Assembly: GCF_963676685.1 (NCBI RefSeq)
Contig: NC_092351.1
Location: forward strand, 36,880,733-36,944,732
Source: Mytilus edulis
Lineage: Eukaryota; Mollusca; Bivalvia; Mytilida; Mytilidae
Direction: 5' to 3'
DNA: 64,000 nt
The first letter of the stretch is position 1. Every line of letters starts with the position of its first letter. A program made the translations under genes and the position numbers. Shown here in pieces: positions 27,201 through 36,954 of this stretch. A model generated the notes under the pieces. It did no database searches. It had not been told where the DNA came from and saw only the letters and a program-made list of their open reading frames with translations.

Positions 27201-30200
27201 AGAATATATAAATGATACTCATTTAATTTAAGCATTTAAGGCTGGGAATCATTAAGCAAATAACAGGCTATACTTTCAAATTTGAATTATTTTTGATAAT
27301 GGAATTTGCATAATTTCTTGTGCTACAAAATTTTTAATAAATTCCATGTCAATTCTGTATTTTAATTTTCTGTGCAGCGCACAACACTCTCTATTACAAA
27401 GAAGATACATGTAGTACATTTTCAAAAGAATGTACTGTGCGGCGAACAACACTATCTATACAAAATACATTGTATGGAAAGTGTTATGCAACGCTCAAAA
27501 TATAAAAACGCAGAATGAAAATGGAATTTAGGAAAAATTTCAAGCACTAGAAATGATGCAAATTCCATAATTAAAAATAATTACAAGTTGGAATAATAGC
27601 CTGTTAAATTTATGAATATAATTACATTATACTTGAATGGAAAACAAATGATTAAAAGTGTAAAAATTGGTGAAATGGTCTAAGGTAAAAAAAAAAAAAT
27701 GGCAATCACACTATTGATTTAGTTGATTCTGTAACTATTTTGAAAATTTAGTACAATTATAAAAATAAGAAGATGCGTTAAAAATGCCAACAAGACAACT
27801 TTCCACTAGAGACCAAATGACATACAAGTTATCAGCTATAGGTTACCATACGGCCTTCAACACTGGGCAAAACCACTACCACAAAGTCAGTTAAAAAAGG
27901 CCCTTACATGACATATGTGGAACAAATTAAAGGAGAAAACTAACAGCCTGAATAATGTAAATTAGAAATATGATACACACAACAAATGACAACATTTTAG
28001 GTCAAAATATGAAGAAAATGTGTCTTTTTTTCTCATCTTTAGTAAATGGTAGAGACCATGTGACTTTAATAGTGATTAATTGTGAAAAAAAGTAAGTTTC
28101 TTATCTTCCCATTTTATATTTCAGTGGATTGGTTGCACATGGATCTCACATCACTGAAGTCTGTCAGAGAGTTTACAGATAGTTTTCTAGCAATGGGGTT
28201 GCCATTAAATATCCTCATTAATAATGGTAAGATTTCTAGTTAAATGTTAAATAACTGATCAGTAAAACTTTGAATTATCCTTCATTACAGAATGTCATTT
28301 CTTTAATCATATTATCTTAATATTCAGATATATGTAGAATCATGATCATTTGCATGTTTAAAAGATATCTGGTACATGTACTTGTATAAGAAAAGACAAG
28401 TAAACATTAAACAATAGGTACAATATAAATATTTTAGATCCATCAAAAAACATTCTAATGACAAATGTACTCTTCATTATAAAGTCTTTCCTTAAAGATT
28501 GCATTCATGATAGCCAGCTATATTTTCCAGACCTGATAACTACTTCTGAGAGAACACAAACAAACCCAAGTGCATTAAGATAAGCATTAATAACATTTTA
28601 TCCCAATACATTTGAAGTGATTTGTCAATGATATATATATGCTCACATATTCACGAAACAGAATGATGTGTATATGTATAACCATATTTGTCAAGAAAAC
28701 TGGATTTCATCATTGACACAAAGAAACTGTATTGTCATTATATAATGAAGAGTATAAAACATAACCTTAAAAAGGAGATACATGTAGTTTAACTTGTGCA
28801 TTTAATTCAGTTACCTAATCAGATGTGTCTTTCATTTATTTTGCTACCAGGCCCCTTAAGGTGGTACCCAACACTTTCACTAAAATTAATTTGGCTCGTT
28901 TAATTTTCATAAAATTTTGCAAAAGTATATACTTTGACACTTTGACAAAAATATAAAAATTTCAAAAAATTTGAACCAATATATAAAAAAGAAGATGTGG
29001 TATGATTGCCAATGAGAAAACTATCCACAAAAGACCAAAATGACACAGACATTTAAAACAACTATAGGTCAACCATTTTATCAAAAAAATTACACTGTTT
29101 ATATAGCAGTTTGACAAACACCAATTTTGATCGTTGAGAAGCTTAATATTCCCTTAACAACACAACGTAATTAAAACGTTTAACTGATTTTACAGAGTTA
29201 TCTCCCTGTAGTGTTAGGTACCACCTTAAGGATTTTATGTGTCTTACTACCTTAAAATATATTTAACAGATAGTTATTACATTGTAGCTGGAATAATGTT
29301 TGCTCCATACCAGGAGACAGATGACGGATTAGAAGAACATTTCCAAGTCAATTACCTCAGTCACTTTTACCTCACATTACTACTGTTAGATGTGTTAAAG
29401 AAAACAGGGACAGACAACTCTTATTCCAGAATCATAAATGTATCATCAGTAGTACATAAACTGGGAAACTTAGATATTGACAGACTTTGTTCAAGGTTAG
29501 AAAATTATCAACTGATAATGTATATGAGATATTCCATTAAAATGTATGTTAGTGCATAGAAAAGGAAGATTAAATATTGAATGTGGGTCATGAGTCTTTT
29601 TTCAGTACATGTCTATTACCATTATGCAAAATTAAATAAAAAACGGTTCTTGGTTGCAGAGAAAGTCCCTTCCCATCCTCCCACCCTCCCACCCTCCCAC
29701 ATACATTTTAATGGAATATCGCCTGTATTCCTGCACTATTTACGTTCATCAAGCGTCTTGGTGATCGTCATTGTGCAGGATAAACTAGAAATAATGGTTG
29801 TTCTGTAGGTACTTAATGACAATTCCCTAATGACATCAATGCTGATTGTCAATTTTGAGAATTCAATTTGTCCTATAATTCGTACAATATAGAATTATAG
29901 TTTTCCAACCACTCGCTCAACATTGGAATGGAAGTGACGACGCCCCTAAACGCACAAATGACGTTCACTAAAACCAGAGTTTTTGACAGAAATGCATCGA
30001 ACTCGAAAGTTGTCTATTGTCACAGACTACGTTTTTCTACTCTTTTGAATAAAAAACATGTCTAAAGGAAAGTTTTCATTGTTGTTCTCAAGGATTGCTC
30101 AAAAATGCCAATTTTTCTAATGACTGTTTCAATCCCGACTTCCAAATGTCTAAAAACATTCTAGAACTTCACAAAATCCTACTTTCGGCCTCCATTGCTT

Positions 30201-32267
30201 TTTGTACATTTCATTCAGCGTCATTAATCTTGTGGCAGGCAATACAAGTCAAGCAAATCATATTTTTATGAATTTCAAAATGACAAGCTCCTTACGTCTT
30301 TTTCAATTTTCCTGTGAAAAAAGCCCAACCAAAATGAAGGGAAAATTATATGAAAAAACGATGTCCATGCCATAATTTTGTGCAGGAATATAGAGTAGGT
30401 TGATAAAAAACAATTTACATTTAGTTTTCATAGAAAAAAAAATTGATTCATTATAAAAAGATCTATATTCTGACCATCATGACTGTTGGTAAATATTCAT
30501 ACAAAATTCCATTGTTGTCGAAAGGGATTTCAAAAAATGAGGTTTCCTGTGGAATAAAACCCCAAATTATTGCAAACTTTTTAAAGCAATATTCCACAAA
30601 CAAATAATGTAATTGCTGTGGACTGAAAATCACCTAATTGGCAATAGAGCAATTTGATTGGGTAGAACAAATTTACATCATGTGATTTTGACGCCATTGG
30701 AATTTGAATGTAAACAAACCAAGGTCAGTCGGTTCAGTAAGGGACAGCATCGTACATTGAGTTACTGAGAAACATTTATGAGTTACCAAGCTTGACAATG
30801 CATGGTTATAAAAAATCAAAGCTAAGTGTACAGAAAAAAATAAGAAAAAAATGTCCTTAGGTGAAAGACTTATCATCAAAACTGGATATGGAATCAAACC
30901 TTATCAAGTAAGATATAAATTTCCGATTTTAAAAGATTGTTATATTAACTGGTACGTTGTACTACAATTAATGTTATGAAAATTCTTTGGAGATAATTGT
31001 GGTTTTAGGAATGCAAATTTAAGGGAGATGATTATTACAGGTATGGGAATTCATGGGTGATGATTACAAATACTGGTTTGAAAATCCTGGGGAGACAGTT
31101 GTAATTATTGGTCAGAAAATTCAAGGGAGATAATTAGTATGACTGGTTTAGAAATTCAAGGGAGATAATTATAATTATTGACATCCAAATTTTAAAAACA
31201 TGGGAGATAATTGGGATTATTTTTTTAAATTTTTTTAACTTTTGTGATTATTGATATGAAAATTGTAGAAATACAGGTGTGCAAATTAATGATGATTTTA
31301 ATTACTGATTGAAAATTCATGGGAGATAATTTTAATTACTGATTGAAAATTCATGGGAGATAATTCTGATTACAGGTATGAGATTTCATGGGAATATTCA
31401 CCTCATGCAGCATATTCAGATTCCAAACTAGCTATAACTGTTTCATCATTCATGCTTGGAAGGAAACTAACTGATGAAAATTGTAAAGTTACAGCCAATG
31501 TCCTTCATCCAGGTGTGGTTAGGACAAGTTTATATAGACATGTACATTGGAGTATAAAATGGTTCTTAGATGTTGTTGCCATACTTTTATACAAGGTAAG
31601 TCTTAATTTTTTTACAAATGCCCTGCTAGTTGGATGTTAACAGTATTAAATATTTCCTTTATCTGTTCTGTGATTAAATTTTCTATCCATATCTCATCAA
31701 AGAATTATGAATTAATTTCAACCAAATATAAATTTGACACCAAATTTTATTTTTGCAGTTTGGCATCTTCAAATAAGAGTTCCTAGAATGAGATATCAGT
31801 TGAAGTCATATTTATGGATTCACCTGATATATTTCATGGTTCTTATTTTCCCATTATTGATGTGTTGTTTTTTGTGCAGGGGTAAAATTGGTACAATAAA
31901 TGATGACTGAGAACTACACATCAATTTTGATATATACAAACTATTTGAGAGGGGTACTTTGTGCATTTCAAATAATTGTGAAACCATTGTAAATAATATC
32001 TTAGCAAATGTTGCCCACACTTTAAAGTAGTTAAACTGAAGTTGTTATTGTCAATTTTTTCTTCAGACACCAGAAATGGCAGCAGATACAGTTCTATATT
32101 TAGCATTATCACCAAATGTAGAGGGAGACACTGGCAGTTACTATGACAACTGTGTTAAAAACAAACCACATGACAGTGCACACGACAGACTATTACAAGA
32201 ACAATTATGGCATAAATCATGTGAAGTTATTGAACATTTGACAGAAAATGAACTTAAACACAAATGA
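21136..32267 (+). CDS. DHRSX: DHRSX-like short-chain dehydrogenase/reductase, complete, 7 exons
   Basis: Exons: 21136-21244, 26538-26645, 27097-27165, 28125-28226, 29288-29495, 31376-31595 and 32067-32267. They sum to 1017 nt (338 aa; human DHRSX is 330 aa from memory), and all six phases fit. Residues 1-36 give a basic start and a hydrophobic anchor (VVCFFYVVYSFLKIYIYGAF). The Rossmann motif TGGSAGIG is at 49-56, NNAG at 128-131, NYLSHF at 151-156, NVSS at 180-183, and the catalytic YxxxK is Y212-SDS-K216. SPHAAYSDSKLA, VTANVLHPGVVRTSLY and LWHKSCEV match DHRSX better than other family members I recall. DHRSX oxidises polyprenol to polyprenal and reduces dolichal to dolichol in dolichol synthesis. 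The N-terminal anchor implies membrane attachment, probably to the ER (inference). A retinol-dehydrogenase-like relative is the alternative. Confidence 0.9.
21476..21735 (+). mobile_element. SINE with tRNA-like head
   Basis: The head has an A-box-like TAGTTTAGTGGTTAGTGC and a B box GGTTCGATTCC at the spacing of a tRNA gene. A body follows with GGGGACGATAAATGTCTGAC and GTACGTTAAAGACACCCTTG. The cloverleaf is degenerate, so this is a SINE promoter rather than a working tRNA. The body domain resembles conserved mollusc SINE cores, but the family was not fixed. Confidence 0.65.
21751..22099. mobile_element. MITE with ~32-bp terminal inverted repeats
   Basis: Left end TACACCTAATCGCTATTTAT continues TCCATTCCGG; the right end is its complement, with CCGGAATGGACTAAATAGCG and ATAAGGTGTA. 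It is about 350 bp with no coding content, in DHRSX-like intron 1. Confidence 0.75.
22100..23802. other. DHRSX-like intron 1, unassigned part
   Basis: No exon or clear element was recognised. A 13-base G run lies near 23150. Confidence 0.4.
23803..26088 (-). repeat. family A dispersed repeat, copy 2, uninterrupted
   Basis: Runs from TTTTTATACGACCGCAAAAT to GTATAAAGCTGCGCCCTGCG plus GAGCACCTGGTT. It contains a GTCGTCGTCG run, about four ~155-bp units around AGGGGCCAAAAAGGGCCCAA, two units with TCCAAAATTAAACTTAGTTT, the CACAATATTGTGCAAT tandem, a 155-bp direct duplication at 25221-25500 and a G-homopolymer near 25677-25698. It shows how copy 1 looked before it was split. Confidence 0.8.
26538..26645 (+). 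CDS. DHRSX: DHRSX-like exon 2 (NADP-binding motif)
   Basis: Follows ATTTTTCAG and ends before GTTTGTTT. Encodes EQRLHTGYVAIVTGGSAGIG and FEVSRGLVSKNVHVVIG, the first Rossmann strand and glycine loop. Phase 1 at both ends. Confidence 0.93.
27097..27165 (+). CDS. DHRSX: DHRSX-like exon 3
   Basis: Between TTGTTATAG and GTAGGTCT; encodes SRCIEEGKTAVAKIREEYPN then AK. Phase 1 at both ends. Confidence 0.9.
27261..27606. repeat. foldback element with ~96-bp inverted arms
   Basis: The left arm 27261-27357 (TAACAGGCTATACTTTCAAA to CAATTCTG) and the right arm 27511-27606 (CAGAATGAAAATGGAATTTA to AATAGCCTGTTA) are inverted copies at roughly 80-85 percent identity by eye, around a 153-bp centre. It lies in intron 3 of the DHRSX-like gene. 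Confidence 0.8.
27765..27990 (-). repeat. dispersed tail repeat, inverted copy
   Basis: On the minus strand it contains GAAGGCCGTATGGTAACCTA, CATTTGGTCTCTAGTGGAAA and GTCTTGTTGGCATTTTTAAC, matching the repeat at 18040-18200. Confidence 0.65.
28125..28226 (+). CDS. DHRSX: DHRSX-like exon 4
   Basis: Between ATATTTCAG and GTAAGATT; encodes VDWLHMDLTSLKSVREFTDS and FLAMGLPLNILINN, including the D-L-x-S cofactor-side motif. Phase 1 at both ends. Confidence 0.93.
28855..29232. mobile_element. MITE with ~22-bp TIRs (CCTTAAGGTGGTACC)
   Basis: The left end CCTTAAGGTGGTACCCAACA and the complement of the right end CCTTAAGGTGGTACCTAACA are near-identical. The interior contains an inverted tail-repeat piece at about 28985-29075 (GATGTGGTATGATTGCCAAT). 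It ends 55 bp before DHRSX-like exon 5. Confidence 0.8.
29288..29495 (+). CDS. DHRSX: DHRSX-like exon 5 (NNAG, NYLSHF, NVSS)
   Basis: Follows ACATTGTAG and ends before GTTAGAAA. Encodes the AG of NNAG, DGLEEHFQVNYLSHFYLTLL and SRIINVSSVVHKLGNLDIDR. Enters in phase 1 and leaves in phase 2. Confidence 0.95.
29496..30985. other. DHRSX-like intron 5, unassigned part
   Basis: No exon recognised. A short CCCACCCTCC repeat lies at about 29677-29700. Confidence 0.4.
30986..31375 (+). repeat. degenerate ~45-50-bp minisatellite abutting an exon
   Basis: About eight diverged units of the type AATTCAAGGGAGATAATTAT, GATTACTGGTTTGAAAATTC. The last unit runs into the splice acceptor of exon 6. See the findings. 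Confidence 0.75.
31376..31595 (+). CDS. DHRSX: DHRSX-like exon 6 (catalytic YxxxK)
   Basis: Follows TGATTACAG and ends before GTAAGTCT. Encodes YSPHAAYSDSKLAITVSSFM, VTANVLHPGVVRTSLYRHVH and a hydrophobic FLDVVAILLYK. Enters in phase 2 and leaves in phase 0. Confidence 0.95.
32067..32267 (+). CDS. DHRSX: DHRSX-like exon 7 and stop
   Basis: Follows TTTCTTCAG. Encodes TPEMAADTVLYLALSPNVEG, GSYYDNCVKNKPHDSAHDRL and LWHKSCEVIEHLTENELKHK then TGA, the typical C-terminal part of this family. Confidence 0.95.
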   Translation, partial: TPEMAADTVLYLALSPNVEGDTGSYYDNCVKNKPHDSAHDRLLQEQLWHKSCEVIEHLTENELKHK

Positions 32268-34479
32268 TAATCCATTATCAACAATTATATATCTTGAACC
32301 AATGATTTTACAGATTATGCATATGTTTTTATAAATGTTCATAAAATTTCAATATAACTTCCCTGAAAGTACATTATCTTTATAGATCTACTGAAAGAAA
32401 AGAATTATTGGAATAAGGAATAATTTTACATTACGGAAAACTGATAAGAAATGTTTGATGAAAACTAACTCAACTAAACACTGATTTAGTACAAGCTGAA
32501 ATATCGGTGAAAATGACTTTTACCTTACCCATGCATTAAATGCATACATACAAAAGTTAGGTTAGTTTTCTTCCTACATTTCTTATCAGTTTTCCAGGAT
32601 TCAAAATTATTCCAGATTCAAATAATTCCTTGTTAAAAGTAGATTTTAATCTTAGACACTTGTTATTGTGGATTCATCCAATGTAGGTACTTATTAGTGG
32701 ATTGATGTGGATTCATCTAATGTAGGTACTTATCAGTGGATTGATGTGAAATCTATATTCCTGCATTCATGGATACTAAGTTTCATTTGTATAACAAACT
32801 ATTGGTGGTTCTCCATAAACAATAAATTTCTTACAAACCAGTACCCCATGAATAAAAGTGAATATTATGGTAGAATTGACAGAATTCTTTTTGTCAGAAT
32901 GATTGACAAATGTTTTCTTCACCTGAATGGATAAAATATCAGTCAATCATCACAGACATAGAAACACAATCAATCGTATGCATTATCAACCCAAAATATA
33001 ATTATACAAGGATAGGACAACATTTTACTTTCTGTTCTGATGATTATTGCATTAGCCAATGAAATGTTTGCTTTCAAATATTTGAAGGTGTGTTTCATCA
33101 TGACAAAAACCAGAGTGTACAGTAAGGTCTTAATAGTAGAAAGTGCAAGGAGCCATGTCGAGATTCATGAAATCAAAGTCAAAACATCTGTATTTTAATC
33201 AGATTTATTTTGAGGTCAATAACTCAAAGGTAAAGGTCAAAGTTACTAAAAACAGATGTGAAATATTATACTTAGAATAGACTGGTACACATGAAATTTG
33301 TACCAAAAAAGTGGTTTCAGGATGTTAAATCTTACACATGGTATGGCAACCAGTGGCGGATTCAAAAAATTTCATAAGTGGGGGCCCACTGACTGCCTAA
33401 GAGGGGGTCTGCTCCAGTCACGCTTCAGTGATTCCCTCTATAAGCAACCACATTTTTTCCAAAAAAGGCCCCCCCCCCCTAAATCCGCCTCTGGCAACTT
33501 TACATAGATATAAGGTCTATAATTGGAGGAGGTTCTCTGTTGATTTTGAGAGCGTGTTATCTCAATTCAAGATCAGCACCTTTATTCATTTATAAAAATA
33601 TTGCAATTTTTTTTGAATTTTCGATTATCAATTTCAAATGACTGTACTCAAAAAGAGGATGAAGAGAAAACCTAATAATTCCATATTTGTTTTATCAATT
33701 GTTAAATTAACTTAAAAAATATACTGTGGATTCATTATTATTCATGAGATACTAATATTCTAAAAATGAGATACTAATATACTAATAATTTCGGGTACAG
33801 GGGAACCACAAATTTAAATGTGCAAGGAATAACTAATTTTCTAAAGGCTTGTATGCAGACTTTTTCAAAACCATGCATTAAAATATCCATAAAAATGTAA
33901 GTTTTACTAAATACATTAAAATTGGTACCCAGATAAAGAATGAATCCACATTAGTATTGGCAACTTTCAAAAAGAGGTTGACTGTTTTTTCACGGGATCA
34001 TGATTTAAACCAGATGATTTTCGTCTCTCATGTTCAATGAAACAAGTGGAGATATATATTTTATTACAACCTTTAATGTTTACATTAACCATAACAATAT
34101 TTTGTCAGTATGAATGACTATTCTAATTGGACTCATATTAATACTCAGATTTTATGTGTGTTGATTGGTTTTGTAATTTGTACATGGTTAAATTATGACA
34201 TAATAAAAACTAATGTCTATATTCTCTATTTTATAATTTTAAAAAAGTAGGATGTTAAAAATAGTTGGATAATTGTCCTTTGCAAGAAAGCAAAAAAATA
34301 GGAACAGAATGGCTGCAACACAACCACAATTTTGTGTAGTTTTATGGGATACCAGTATACCGGTACTACGTTTGCGATTATAATTTGGTTTCTCAACTCA
34401 ATAATGTAAATATACATGACAATTACAGTTATAAGTAATTACTATAAAATGTTATAAAAAAGGCATGCAGTCACTAAAT
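32268..34479. other. 3' flank of the DHRSX-like gene, repeats only
   Basis: Presumed 3' UTR, then non-coding sequence. A direct duplication of about 37 bp (GGATTCATCCAATGTAGGTA) lies at 32670-32745. A dispersed repeat bounded by AGTGGCGGATTC and ATCCGCCTCTGG lies at 33350-33495. No gene was seen. Confidence 0.45.
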
Positions 34480-36705
34480 GAAAAGGTTTCTTGTGAACGT
34501 AGTTGTCTTGTTTCTTGTGTACAGAGTTGTAATATTTCTTGTGTACAGAGTTGTTTTGTTTCCTGTGTACAGAGTTGTCTTGTTTCTTTTGTAAAGAGTT
34601 GTCTTGTTTCTTGTGTACAGAGTTGTCTTGTTTCTTGTGTTCATAATTGTCTTGCTTCTTGTGAACAGAGTTGTCTTGTTTCTTGTGAACAGAGTTGTTC
34701 TTGTTTCTTATGTACAGAGTTGTCTTGTTTCTTGTGTACAGAGTTGTCTTGTTTCTTGTGAACATAGTTGTCTTGTTTCCTGTGTACAGAGTTGTCATGT
34801 TTTTTGTGTACAAAGTTGTCTTGTTTCTTGTGTATAGAGTTGTATTATTTCTTGTGTACAGAGTTGTCATGTTTCCTGTGTTCAGAGTTGTCTTGTTTCC
34901 TGTGTACAAAGTTGTCTTGTTTCTTGTGAACATAGTTGTCTTGTTTCCTGTCCACAGAGTTCTCTTGTTTCTTTTGTACAGTGTTGTCTTGTTTCTTGTG
35001 TACAGAGTTGTCTTGTTTCTTTTGTACAGAGTTATCGTGTTTCCTGTGTTCAGAGTTGTCTTGTTTCCTGTCTACAGAGTTGTCTTGTTTCTTTTGTACA
35101 GTGTTGTCTTGTTTCTTGTGTACAGAGTTGTCTTGCTTCTTGTGTACAGAGTTATCTTGTTTCCTGTGTTCAGAGTTGTCTTGTTTCTTTTGTACAGAGT
35201 TGTCTTGTTTCTTGTGTACAGAGTTGTCTTGTTTCTTTTGTACAGAGTTGTCTTGTTTCTTGTGTACAGAGTTGTCTTGTTTCCTGTGTACAGAGTTGTC
35301 TTGTTTCTTTTGTACAGAGTTGTCTTGTTTCTTGTGTTCAGAGTTGTATTGTTTCCTGTCTACAGAGTTGTCTTGTTTCTTTTGTACAGAGTTATCTTGT
35401 TTCCTGTGTTCAGAGTTGTCTTGTTTCTTTTGTACAGAGTTGTCTTGTTTCTTGTGTGCAGAGTTGTCTTGTTTCCTGTATACAGAGTTGTCTTTGTTTC
35501 TTGTGTACAGAGTTGTCTTGTTTCTTTTGTACAGAGTTGTCTTGTTTCTTTTGTACAGTGTTGTCTTGTTTCTTGTGTACAGAGTTGTCTTGTTTCCTGT
35601 GTACAGGGTTGTCTTGTTTCTTTTGTACAGTGTTGTCTTGTTTCTTGTGTTCAGAGTTGTCTTGTTTCCTGTCTACAGAGTTGTCTTGTTTCTTTTGTAC
35701 AGAGTTATCTTGTTTCCTGTGTTCAGAGTTGTCTTGTTTCTTTTGTACAGAGTTGTCTTGTTTCTTGTGTGCAGAGTTGTCTTGTTTCCTGTATACAGAG
35801 TTGTCTTTGTTTCTTGTGTACAGAGTTGTCTTGTTTCTTTTGTACAGAGTTGTCTTGTTTCTTTTGTACAGTGTTGTCTTGTTTCTTGTGTTCAGAGTTG
35901 TCTTGTTTCTTTTGTACAGAGTTGTCTTGTTTCTTTTGTACAGAGTTATCTTGTTTCCTGTGTTCAGAGTTGTCTTGTTTCCTGTGTTCAGAGTTGTCTT
36001 GTTTCTTTTGTACAGAGTTGTCTTGTTTCTTGTGTACAGAGTTGTCTTGTTTCCTGTGTTCAGAGTTGTCTTGTATCTTGTGTACAGAGTTGTCTTGTTT
36101 CTTGTGTACAGAGTTGTCTTGTTTCCTGTGTTCAGAGTTGTCTTGTTTCTTTTGTACAGAGTTGTCTTGTTTCCTGTGTACAGAGTTGTCTTGTTTCTTT
36201 TGTACAGTGTTGTCTTGTTTCTTGTGTTCAGAGTTGTCTTGTTTCCTGAGTTCAGAGTTGTCTTGTTTCTTTTGTACATAGTTGTCTTGTTTCCTGTCTA
36301 CAGAGTTGTCTTGTTTCTTTTGTACAGTGTTGTCTTGTTTCCTGTGTTCAGAGTTGTCTTGTTTCTTTTGTACAGAGTTATCTTGTTTCCTGTGTTCAGA
36401 GTTGTCTTGTTTCTTTTGTACAGTTGTCTTGTTTCTTGTGTTTCTTGTGTACAGAGCTGTCTTGTTTCTTTTGTACAGAGTTATCGTGTTTACTGTGTTC
36501 AGAGTTGTCTTGTTTCCTGTGTACAGAGTTGTCTTGATTCCTGTATAAAGAGTTGTCTTGTTTCATTTGTACAGAGTTGTCCTGTTTCTTGTGTACAGAG
36601 TTGTCTTGTTTACTGTGCACAGAGTTGTCTTGTTTCCTGTGTAAGAAGTTGTCTTGTTTCCTGAGTACAGAGTTGTCTTGTTTCCTGTGTACAGAGTTGT
36701 CTTGT
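34480..36705. repeat. 24-bp satellite array, block 1
   Basis: About 93 tandem units of consensus TCTTGTTTCTTGTGTACAGA + GTTG. Recurrent variants are CCTGTGTTCAGAG, CTTTTGTACAGAG, ACAGTG, and ATC for GTC. Since 24 is a multiple of three and the unit has no stop in several frames, it gives long open frames on both strands with an eight-residue period (for example LVSCVQSC and NKTTLYTG). No start context, splice sites or codon bias suggests a gene. Confidence 0.95.
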
Positions 36706-36954
36706 CATCTTTCTTGTGTGACTTAGGAAGCCAATACATAGTGGGACACGTGGGATTTTTACACACCACACACACAACATATTATTGTCCCTTGTTGATA
36801 GAAACAGAGGAACAAAATGATTGAAAAATCCTTCATTGAGTAACAGGATGTGACTAACAATGAATCCAAATAAAATGTCAACAGTTAACTTGTTGTTTTT
36901 AGTTGCTCACGCTTAGGCATAATCCTGAAATTTCCACCCATGCACTATAAACTA
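36706..36954. repeat. unique spacer of the duplicated block, copy 1
   Basis: Nearly identical to 41210-41458. On the minus strand its array-side edge reads PTMYWLPKSHKK, a Penelope-type reverse-transcriptase motif, in frame with the satellite-encoded NKTTLYTG repeats. The rest has no recognised content. Confidence 0.9.
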
